Origin: Chrysopilus asiliformis
Lineage: Eukaryota; Arthropoda; Insecta; Diptera; Rhagionidae
Length of the DNA: 64,000 bases
Assembly: GCA_964034945.1 (NCBI GenBank)
Contig: OZ035961.1
Span: 1,591,501 to 1,655,500, forward strand
Reading direction: 5' to 3'
Below are positions 46,501 to 58,500 of the stretch, piece after piece (within the stretch, counting starts at the first letter, position 1; every line of letters starts with the position of its first letter). The position numbers were made by a program, and so were the translations under genes. The notes beneath the pieces were generated by a model. That model saw only the letters and a list, made by a program, of their open reading frames with translations, did not search any database and had not been told where the DNA came from.

Positions 46501-49500
46501 TTTAAATTTAAATTTAGAAATAAAAAAAAATTACGAAAAAATTGTTTTATTTCCACAATTTTGGTGTCGATTTAACTTTTCAATCATTTTTTCATATATT
46601 TTTCAATTAATTTCCACACTTATATGAACTCATGGTAAAATAATTAATCAATGACAAGTAGTTCCGTTAAATTCTCTCATTAATTAATTAACTCCAATCT
46701 TCATCAATAAACAAATAATATTAATTGACCATTATATCTCAACGCGCTCAGATGTTTATTTAAAAATACAGAAAAAAAATATTCAGCTGTCGACTGGTAT
46801 GAATTATTGTTATGCCATTAGTATTCTTCAAAAATCACTTCCGTGTTTTTACTAAACAAAAAAAGGCAAAACACATTCAAAATGCGAACTGCATTTTAAT
46901 ATCGGTTAGTTTCAAAAAAAAAAAACCCCCAAAGCGACGATAACCGTAAATTAAAGAAACGTTACTAAAATTATTTCGGGTCCATTTTATGGATTGATTT
47001 CCAATGTCTTTATTTTAGTTTTTATTATTTCTTGAAACTATCTGACAAAAACGGCATTCAAATGTTAATCAGTTAGATTCCTTGAAGAATAAAAATCATG
47101 GCATTATTGGTGGTAAAAACTTTTTTGAAGGAAAAAAACCATGTTTAAGTTTTAGTTTTTCTTTTTGCTGGTGGTTTTTGGCAGATTTCGCTAATAAAAC
47201 GAGTTTCAGTTAATAATATAACGCTAAAAAGTTTTCATAAGTGACAAAAAAAATGTACAGCGTTTTTATACGATTTTTGTTCAAAGAACTGGACATTGTC
47301 GTCTAATGAACTTGCTTTGATATTTTTGGCTTCAAGGAAATCCATAAATTTGTGTATCTTCCCTGCAGACCTCTTTCTTCTGAATCTGTGACACGTATTT
47401 TATGAACAACCAGCTTAGAATTAAATTCAAAATTTTTGCATCACACTATATAGAGTGCGAATATTTCAATGATCACAATTGCAGACATCCCTTCTTATGC
47501 TTTCATATCTTTCACTTCGACACCCCCAACCGTTATTGCATGCATATTTTTAAAATCTCATCAATTTCACTATGATTTCCGGTTTTAAAAATTCATCTAC
47601 CGGCATCTGTAAAACAAAAACCCAATTTTGCAAAAAAAATAATAAAAATGCGGCAAACTTTAGCGTTTCAGGAAAAACTCTATGATCTTCTTTGATACAG
47701 GGGAAAAAAATCCCGGTTAAGTGCAAGGGCACGTCCTCGAAATTCATAAAATATATAAAATTCAATCGATTTTTATGTATAATTTCCTATTCGATGTTAT
47801 TTTAGCCGAATTCGATTGCTCAACCGTTTGTCTATTGACCTTAAAAAGTCTCGTTTGCTCCGTTCGTTGCTGATTATAAGTTGGGTGCATGTCCAACAAA
47901 ACGAAGACAAAAAACCGTCTTTTTTGATGAAACTTTCGGATATATCGTCGGATAAGGTGTTTTTTTGTTTTCTTGGTCAATCGCATCAGCAATGATCACA
48001 CACGATCTTTTATTTTCCCATAAAATTTTGTTGATTTTTTGACGTTGGTTTCGATTTCGTAACCGTTTGAAGTCGAGGGCCTTTCAGAAATCCACACACA
48101 TCAGAAAAAAAATTGGAAACAACTTTGAGCTCAAATTATTGTTTCCGTAAAGTCCACATGCGAACCTTCAGCCACCAGTCGAAACCGATGCTTTTTTGGC
48201 AAAACGGTGAAACGCAAACTGAACCTGGCTTGGCCACATTAAAGTTACAAGAAGTCCATCTAAGTATTGTGAACTGAGACGTCGCGGTGACTTTGCTCTG
48301 TCGCCAGAGGGGCACTTTACCGGCCTCATGGACGGATATGCGACTGTTATTTTATGTTATGTTGGTTTGGGTCAATGGTGCTGATGCGGCTGGCTTGCAT
48401 GGCCACACAACGATTTCTTATGTGCCCACCACATTTGAGATAGAATGGTACGATGTCTTGAAGGGGGCACTCACACAAATTTTTGCTGCCTTTTAATTGT
48501 TGCCTTTTTTGCCCAATTGCCGAATTATTTGGTCCTTGTAAAAATCTCTGTGCATTTTTCTGTCATTTTTTTTGTTACAAATTGGATACTCGAAGCGTTA
48601 TTATTATTAATCATAAAACACGATTCGGTGAATTGTTTTGATTGGATCTTGAATTGAGGGCATGTGGACATGAGTGTTTTGTTTCTTGATTGCTATTTTT
48701 GGTGTACGTACGGTGGAAGTGTTTTTTTTTCGGGCATGAATTCGAGTTAAGGTCAAGTTGGACAAAAATTCTTGTAACAACCTTTTATCTAAATCAATTG
48801 CTGGTTATACACAACTGTTTACAAAGCAATTGATAAATTTAATAACATTTTGTTACATTCACATTAAAACAAATTGATCATAATATTAAGTGGATGTCTT
48901 TTCAATTTTTGGCAGTAAAAATTCCATATTAACAAATTAAGAAAAAATTGTTGTCTTTACTTTCTGACGTTACATAATCGTGCTTTGTTTACATAAAAGT
49001 TTTCAACCTTGGAATTTCGCATGGAAACTACTTTCTGGGATCCCCGATTTGATTCCAGCCATTTCGAAAAAATGCCCGTTGGTCCGTGACCATCTGTTAA
49101 CTCACTACGGAATTTTGAATTCTGTTCTAAAAGCATCCACCTAAATCTAGTTGAGTTGACATTTTTTGGGAATATAGTTAATGCTTCTTTTAACAAATTA
49201 GTAAATGTTGATATGTGATTTTTTTCAAATTCTATTGCGATACTTCTATTAGGTAAACTACGGAAAATTTCTGCCAGTGCTTTACGAAAGTAAAAATTGT
49301 CGATTTTTTTTTGGTTTTGTACGCGTAAAGCATCGGTTTTTATGGATTTTCCTTTCATTTTGAAAAACTTTCATTTCCATGAAAGTAATTAAAGCTTTTT
49401 ATTGAAATATTAGACCTACAAAATGCCTTTTTAAATCGTAATAACATGCTTTAAAGTCATGGCATAACAACTGAGTTGCGTTGCCGCGTTTCGTGATTTT

Positions 49501-52500
49501 TAAAGACAACCAAATAAATTTATATGTTTTACCTTCTGCAAAAGGCTTATATTTGTACAACCAAACAAAATCAAGGGCTGCAGACAAAATATGTAACTCT
49601 AATTTAAAAAATTTCGGACCCTCTCTTTCGTCACACTTTTTTGCAATTTTTTGTATGAGGCGTTAAAAGCTAGAGTGGACCAACCCACATAATCGAGTTT
49701 TTGAAACTTTTTCACTTTTGTACTATTATTTACTGTAAATTTTTGAAAAAAAAATTTCTGTGGACTTTATTACTCAATGTTGAAATGTTCTTTTGTGCAT
49801 CCAAACATTTTTATCTAAAAACTCACTCGCAATAGTGATTCAAACACAAAAAAATTCACGATTTCGTCATGTGGGTTGGTCCACTCTAGCTTATAACGCC
49901 TCGTATGGAGTTTAGTACTGCGATCATATTACTGCAAAACCCCCTCCCCCTAAAAGTTAAAGTTATTTTATGGACAGCAAAAAAAAACCTTTTGCAGAAT
50001 GTTTTATATTCCATTCTGCAAAAGGTTTTTTTTTGCTGTCCTGATCGAAAACGAGTTAAGAAAACTTAGCGAAACCGTTAAAACATGAAAGATATCAATT
50101 AAAACAGCGCCCATGTACAATTCTTAGGTTTTCTCAAATATTTCTGTTATTAATTTATGGAAAATGCTGATTTTATTACGAATCGCAAATTAGTTATGAG
50201 ATCTTAAATGCGATTGCTGACATAAAAAATGCATTTTTCATTTGATCTGACTTTGACATTCAATTTTAAATGTGCATTTATAGATTCATCAATCAATGCA
50301 TTTATTCTAGATTGAAAAATTCTTTTCTCTAAATTCGATAAACCAGTTTTTGTTATAATCCATATGACACGGGATAAAAATTAGGCAGAACAGAGGAATT
50401 TCGTTCTAATGGCAAGGATATAACAATTTGTGCATTTTGTAAAAAAAAAATTTGAAAAAATTTAAGGATTTAGAAAATTTTTAAAGCGACCAAGGCAGAG
50501 AAAGAACCATGACAAGGATGTGCAGAAAATTTAAATTTTCTCATCCGGTATAGCGAATAATCCTAGTAATACTCAAAAAGGCACAATATGGACCCTGCGA
50601 CCACAAAGTCAAGAAATTGGTGTAAATTAAGGGCGCAGCGACTTATTTCGTATGAATAGCAAAAACAATTTTTTCGCAATGCTGAGTAGCATATAGTCGT
50701 TTCTGTCAGTATGTCTACTTTCTCTGCGTCTCCTAGCAAAATTGCTCCACTGACCCCATCCGTGTTTCGACCACCGTTTCGACGCTGGTTATACCCCTAT
50801 GGTGAAACCAAAGGGTATACTAACTTTGCCTTACCGTTTGTAACGCCAAGATCCCGATATCACACACAAAAATGATTTACACCAGTGTGTTTAGAATGAT
50901 AAAAAAAAATTGAATTTTGCATGTCCGTCCGTCTGTCCGTCTGTACATCTGTCCGTCTGTACGTCTGTCTGTCCGTCTGTCTGTCTGTCTGTCTGTGGCG
51001 CGGATTGCGGGCGCACGGATTGAGTTACAGACTTGAAATTTTATGCAGATTCGTTTTTCGTAAAATGCGAGGCTAAGTTCATTAATGGACAAAAATGGAC
51101 CATTAGGGGGGGTACCCCCCATACGAACGAAATCGTTTTTTGCGAATATCTCAAAAACGGTGTATCTTATCAAAAAAGTGCAAGAACAAAAGTTATTTAG
51201 GATATGATTCTACATAAAACTCCCATACATCAAAATCCGATTGGAATCAATTTTAAAGAAATCTTATTGGAAAGTTTGACTTCAAAGTGGAATTTTGGTA
51301 CAACTGTTCGAATTTTGATACGAATATCACCATACGGGTTTTCAATAATTGCCAGATTGGCAATTATAGCTTTTGTTATGTTTGATACTAAAAACTTATC
51401 ACGTCAAAACATTAAAACTCTAAATTACCACTGCAAAAGTTTGTTAATCTTTCAGTAAGTAATAAAATAACTTACATCATCAAATGTAAGTTAAAACGTC
51501 TCAGATTTAAAATAATTAGCGGGCAGGTAAGAATAGTTGGCATATTTACCGCAATTGAAGCTATTATTATCAGACACTAGCTGGTTTAATGATCACAATT
51601 AATTTTTATTATTGGAAAGTATTTAAGAAATGTTTTGATTTATCAATTTGTTTAAAAAGAAAATTTTTCAGATTCTTATCTAATATGGAAAGTCTTAAAA
51701 CACAAACTATTAAAAAAAAATTACTATTGAGATTGAGTGTTTAAAATTTGGTCAATCCATTAAATTTCTTTCTTTAAAACAATCACACTTTTCTGCGAAA
51801 CTGCACGAAATAAAACTTAGAAAGTGATTTTAATTTAAAAAAATATGTGATTGGGTATTTAATCGCCCTTCGTAGTACTACTCGGTTCCCAGTTGTTTTT
51901 AAAGACAAGTTTAATAGGAAATTAATTTCCGTGACCGACAACTTCAATGATAAAATTGTTTATATCACAAATTCCTGGTTTCAAACATGTTTGTCTTTGA
52001 AACCCTTTTCTTGTATTTTTTGAAAACTTTTCAAAAAGGGGGTACTATTGGTAAAAAAACTATAGGAAGTTGTCGACTGGTATTGAACAGGATGCAATAT
52101 TCCAAGTTGGTTGCTCCCTTAGTATAATTTTTGTTGACTGGCACGTATCTGTCGCTTGAGGTGTATCTAAAAAATTGCGGTCGGCCACTATTATTTGGAT
52201 TCAAAAACCTGTAAAACTTAGCCATATTTAAATGTTTTAGATTCACTTTCAGAAACTCACTTTGAATTGAAAAAAAAAACTTATACTTACTGGCAATATC
52301 GTGAACATCGTAAATTATTTGTTGATTTTCGTAGAAATTTTGGGCATAGTGATTGCCCGCACTGATCTCTTCTTCCTCCAGTGTTAGAATATTGTCAAGT
52401 ACTTGAACACCACGTTCAAGTGGACCGTGGAACTTATTAACGAAATCGACACAGCGATTAGCTAAACACCAAATGTCCGATTGTGTGATTGCCCAATAGA

Positions 52501-55500
52501 GTAAATGTCGTCCCAGATGACTGCCCAAATTATTCGCGAATGCCTCGGTCATTTTAAGCCCATCACAAAGAAACCGGCGAACAACAGTAACAGTTCACTC
52601 ATATCACAGTAAATTCACATTGATATCAAAACAGGTAAGCGAATCTTCACCGTGAAAAAAATGCGGTAAAAAAATTTAAATCTGCCCGCAGGAAATCCGT
52701 CCGATCCCGGCTGCGTCAAAATTTCTAATCCAATCAAAATTCACTCTCACGCCGTAAGTTTTTTTTTTATTTCTTATGTGGGATTCCTTAACTGCCAATT
52801 TGAAAAATTTCAAACGACGTAACCAGCAGATAGGAAGTAAATTGTGATTCCCGACGATGAGAACAGGTAGATGAAAACGTCACGCGTCCAGATATAACTA
52901 ACGTTTTGTTGATATGATTTAATACAGAAATTGTTCACCTCGGCTCCGGACTGTTTACTATCTGACTTTCTTATGCTTGGCTCACAGCGGTTTATTGAGC
53001 TGGTGTGAAGTATCACCACTTTCTCTTAGCGATTTCGTAAAAATTTGGCGGTGGTGGCACACGGCAATAGCTGAAAAAAAAGAGGAAGAAAATGAAATTA
53101 TTTAATGGCAAAAAGAATAAGCAACTAACAAAAAAAAATAAACTTAACGGCAACAAAAAAAAACGAGTGTAAATTATGTAAGATTGAACTTTTATACCGT
53201 GATCGCGATATACATTATTTTTTCGTAAATCTTTTTTGTCTCTCTTTCTTTTTCACTTTCGCTGAAATTTTGTCTTTTCAATGTGGTTACAGGTAATTTA
53301 CCCGATAGTCATACAACAATCAACAAAAAAGTTACATAACTTTTGGAGACTCAGCAACTTCAGAAAAGTTCCCCTGTATTCATGTTTAAGCTGAGAACTT
53401 GATATTCGCTTGAGGGAAACTAAAAGTTTTCAGTCGGAAGAACCTCAACGTTCCGAAAAATAAAACAGAAGTTTATCACAAAAATGGATTCATGTTAAGT
53501 AAATTTTTATTTCTGTTTTGCATGATCGATAAATAAAATAATTATCGATAAATAAACCGGCTCATTGATTAACAACTAAAGTAGTTTAAAACCTTTTTTT
53601 TTTTTTGAAAATACCCCATGTGATCTCTTTAGGTCATTTGCGCCAACATTTCTTAAAAAATTAAGTTGTGCTTGGCCTATAGAAATTCTTGACTTAAAAT
53701 TTAAGCTGGGCTTCAAGAAATAGTTTGAGAAAGTCCAAAAAGTCTAAAATTTGCATAACTCTTTTTAACGACAACCCTAAAGCTTTTTGGCGGACTGGCT
53801 TTGACGCTCCCAAAACCTCGAGCGCACCCCCTCCCCCTCATTTGAAAATCTGACTGAAAAAATTCAGCTTCAAATTAATAGAATTTCCTGGTTATAATGG
53901 CCAATAATCAAAAATTCTTCTTTTCCGATGAGTTTTGCCATATTTAAGGCGTTTTTAGAGTGACAGTCGGATCGCTTGAGTTTTAGAGAGCTCCGAAAAT
54001 CATTTCCCCGAAAACCAGTTATTTTTATGGAAAAACTATTTAAAAATTAATTGCTTGCAAGTGTTTTGTTTCGGGTTCTGTACGAAATCGCAAGAAATGT
54101 CTAAGCGCGGTATTACACACGGCAATTTTCGGGCTTACTTAAGCCGATTTTTGGGAGAAACGACTGAGGAGGGAAAAGTTGCCACTCGAAATCATGGCTT
54201 ATCGGCAATCTGCATACATGCAAAGCGTGTGAACCGGTTTGGGAAAAGTAGTAGGCAGAAATCATTTTCGTTCTGACCGTCAGCAGGTAAAGATCTTGGG
54301 AAGTATATGAGCAGCAGCAATTTCAATGGTTTGAGTCCACACACACACATGTAAACTTGTGTAGCATATGCAAACAGGATTGGCTTATTTACAAATGTAA
54401 GCACATTGGCTTATTAAGCCCAGAAGTTGCCGGCTTAAATAAGCCAAGTGTAATACCGGACTAACAAAACTTCCGACATCTGATAGGATTCGTACGCACA
54501 TCTGTATAATATGGTTGAGACGACTTTGGAATGCAATTTTGTTTTGAATACTTTGTTTCGAAATTCCGAATCGATTTCGTAAATAAGTCAATACTCATTT
54601 ATGGAACAGATCAGACAAGTCGAATCTTCAAACTTTTATCAGACACAAGTCGAAATAGGTGTTTGGTTTTTTATTTTTCCCCGTCAGAACAAGTTTCGAA
54701 ATGTCGGATTTTCGACATTTCTATAGCAGCCAGCCATCTGGGAGGTGTCCGGATTACCAGAACTTAGCAGAATTTCCCAATTATCGAATGCAAGAAATTC
54801 TGGACAAGTCGAAAACAAAGTTTATATGTAAAAATTTACAGTTTTTAACTCACAATTTAAACGCAATCATAGCTGGAATTTCCACCATTTTTTCATCTAC
54901 TGTCGCCTGGACCGGGACTGATACTTGACAGACAGAATCATACTAATATATAAAAATGAGTTGATGTCTGTCTGTCTGTTCCTCTTTCACGCAAAAACGG
55001 CAGAACCGATTGACCTGTAATTTGGCATGAGTGTCTGTGGTAGTTCTGGTTCCAACATAGGCATACGGAAAAGTAGCGCGAGGGGTGGGGGAGTAAGGGG
55101 AGGGGGTAAAGTGATCTCGAAACTTAGTTTTTGCGTTATGTTACTCTTTCGCGGGGAAACTACCGAGCCGATTGGCCTGAAGTTTAGTTCCAACATAGAC
55201 CATCAAATAAAAATTTTTTTTTGAAAAAACTTAACCCGGCAACGGCGGGTATCAAGCTAGTTTTAAATAAATCCTCCATACATAAAATTTCAGTCGAAAC
55301 TACTTAAAATATATTGAAACCTGGGAGAAGAATCTTGAAAGAATCTTTGAATTAAATATTCAAAATAGTTTTGTGCAAATCATGTGCGGTATTTTACGAT
55401 CACGATCACCTATTGACAATAATTGGATCTTCTATTTGTGGTTTTCCCTTTTCCGAACGTTTAAACATTTTAATGTCTACGTGAAATGATTTCTAAGTTA

Positions 55501-58500
55501 AGTTTTTGGGTGATTTTGCCTCTACCCCAAGACAACAGCAAGAAATAATATTGATCTTCTATTAATCTACGTTTGTGATCGCGTCACCGATCTTATGTGT
55601 TTACCTTTCTTATATTGAAGCTTTAATTTTTCCCCTTCTTCTTAATTATCGCGGTTAAGAATGGAACGTAATTATACAACCAGTGACACTTTAACACTTT
55701 AATTATTTTATTAATTCTTTAATTTTTGTGCCAAGTACTAAGTAATTTCTGCGGTTAACATCGATTCAAAACCGATAATCGTTAAGCGAACGAAGTCAAT
55801 TGGTCAAGTTCAAGAACTAAACGACTTGCAGTCCATTCAAGAAAACTTTCACTTTTCAATTAATCTGAAGAGTGCAATTTTCTTTTACAATAATTTTTTT
55901 TAATTTAAATTTTTGTAGCTAAAAAAAACGTCAATGACAACATTAAATTTTCCATTAACTTCTAAACAGCTTTTGCTCATTAAATTGATTTTTTTTTGTT
56001 GAAAAATCACACTATTATTTATAAAAATAAAAAAATATATACACTTTGTAAACACATTTATCTGACTGAAATTGCAAACTGAATTTAGTTAAGCTCGACG
56101 CTTTTTAAGATTGGATTCAAACAATCGAAAAATCGCGCCAATCAATATGAATCAGAGAAACAAGTAAAACACCTGACTTTCTGTTGACACCGTTCGCTTA
56201 AGACTGTTGAACTAGCATCTTGGTACAGTCAACAAAATACAGATCTACAAAAGCCGATTGAAAAGTGGTATGTCGAGATAACGAGTTGATGGTCACACTA
56301 GCAAATTCCGAAAATGAACGCGCGCTAGGAGCTGAATTAACAACCTAGGCTCAGCAGGTATACATTCTGGCCAGGGCAGGGCAGAAAGATCGAATTTAAA
56401 GTTTGTCTTCTTTTCTTTTTTAGGCTTTCCAGGTAAATTTTCATAAATTCTATGTCAGTGGCGCACCATATCACATCGGTACCGAATAAATATCGGTTTC
56501 GTTGCTGGTAATCGTTGTATGAGTTGGAAACACCTCGAAAATCAGGTATTCTGTTTTCATAACCAAAGAGAAGCAAAAAAAAAACAACACTAAATAAAAG
56601 AGTTGCGGCGAATTATATTCTGCTAAAGACGTTCTATATATGCATTAACTAAATTTAGAATCTCTGCAAGTATTCTACATTTGCAACAAATCGGAGACTC
56701 GAGAACTTTGTGGACTTTATAAAACCGGATTTTATTTCTTTTCTACTACGTATGTCGAAGTAATCTTATTGCTCTTTCAAGGGTCTTTGACTGAGAATAT
56801 TTTTTAATTCTTAACCGGACATGAGTATTACCACTTCTCTATAAGTAGTCAGGTAAAAAGGACATGTTGTCATTATCTAGATCTTATGTTTACTTGATTG
56901 GACTAAAAAATAAACGAAAAACTTGATGTTAAAAATAACTGAAATCTTGTCATACCGGATGCAATTACTGATTATTTGTTATAAAAATAAATTGTTTTTT
57001 CATCTTTTTAACCGACTTCCAAAAAAAGGAGGAGGTTATAATATAAATGAGTTTGGCTTGATTTTTTAAAATGAATATTTATGGTTTTTTTTTCTCTAAA
57101 TTAGTTTTCTTGTTTGTTATCAAAAAACTCAAAAACTGTTGAATGGACTTTTATGCAGCTTAATAGTTAAATTATTGATATTCAACGTTTGAACATAGCC
57201 TACAAAGGTTTCGTTTGGTGATTCCCTTCATCCTTTCCCATACAAAGATTTTTGGGATTTTGTTCTTGAAAACAACTCAAAATAAAAAGAATTTCTTACA
57301 GCCACACATGAACCCAATCAAACGGAAATGGTAACATACCGGTTACGCGACGGTAGAACAACTTGGGTTGCAAAATATCTATATGGGGTTACAAATTGGT
57401 TCCTGCAACCATCCTGCAACTATCCTGCAACCATCCTGCAACGACACAGCAACGTTACTCTAGCATTTATGCATCCGATTTTGTCCAGTTTTTTTGTGAC
57501 TATCGTTGCAAAATAACTGTTGTGCAGCCGTTTTTGCAGAAACTTTTTTGTAACGAAGTCTCACAAGGGAAGAAAGGGGGGTTCGCGGAGAAACAAGTTT
57601 GGCGTCAATGTAACCTTTTATTCATACGGGTCTTTTTTGCGGCCGGTTGTAATCGTTTTATTGTATCCAGTCACAAGGCAATCGTCATATAAACTGATCT
57701 GCAATCGTTACTTTGCGATCAGTGTCACATTGCAACCTGAGTCGGAAATGGTTATTTGGGAAACTTTACAGTTTCAGAAACAAGTCGACATGCAAGAAAG
57801 ACTGTGTTTACATTAGGACTCACTTTGAGGCGGCACGTCATTCGCTCCGGCCAAGTGAGGGACGCAGTGGGGAGGGAAACCAAAAAGAGCGAACGAAGTT
57901 TAGATTCACTTAAAATTATCGGTCGCAAACCGGTTTTTGAGTCTAGTCGTTGAAACCTGTGTCTTTAGTTTTGTTGATGAAACCGGTTTAGTGAATCCAG
58001 ATGAAGCGAACAGAGTGCACATGGCAGAGAAATGAGGAAAGACGTGCCGCATCAAAGTGAATCCCAATGTAAACACAGTCAAAGTCATCTTCTTCAGGTG
58101 CAACCTAACAAGTTTCCACACTGCGTACAAGGATTTTTGTGTCTTCATATAACTTCTAATCCCAAATAGCATAAAAAATCGTAAAGTGGGCGCCGCGTCA
58201 CGGAATTGGTAAGAATTTGTGCAAAACCCCTGAAGTGCAAAAGTTCTGTTAAAAATATTGCTTACTTATCTTACTATTGCTGACATTTTAATATTTGCTT
58301 GTACTTAAATAATATTTACTAAATCGTTGGGCAAAAAGAACACGTGCACAAAAAAATAAAATATATGTTCATGAAAAATTTAAATTTGAGTAGGTAACAA
58401 ATATGTAAAATATCTCATGAATAATGATTTCAATATTAAAGCCCAGCATCTTCTATGAGAAAAACCAGAATCGATGCTGATAGACAATTTATGGTCTCTA

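Noticed and set aside
50930..51000. GTCC/GTCT tetranucleotide arrays as a possible CRISPR or functional tandem repeat
   Set aside because: A simple microsatellite inside DINE-1-like and Helitron-like repeats; no spacers, and the genome is eukaryotic.
2589..55224. Recurrent open frames reading [19 protein letters not shown] and similar in several places
   Set aside because: They all fall inside the Helitron-like copies, on either strand, and follow the repeat rather than any codon signal. They are by-products of a repeated non-coding sequence.
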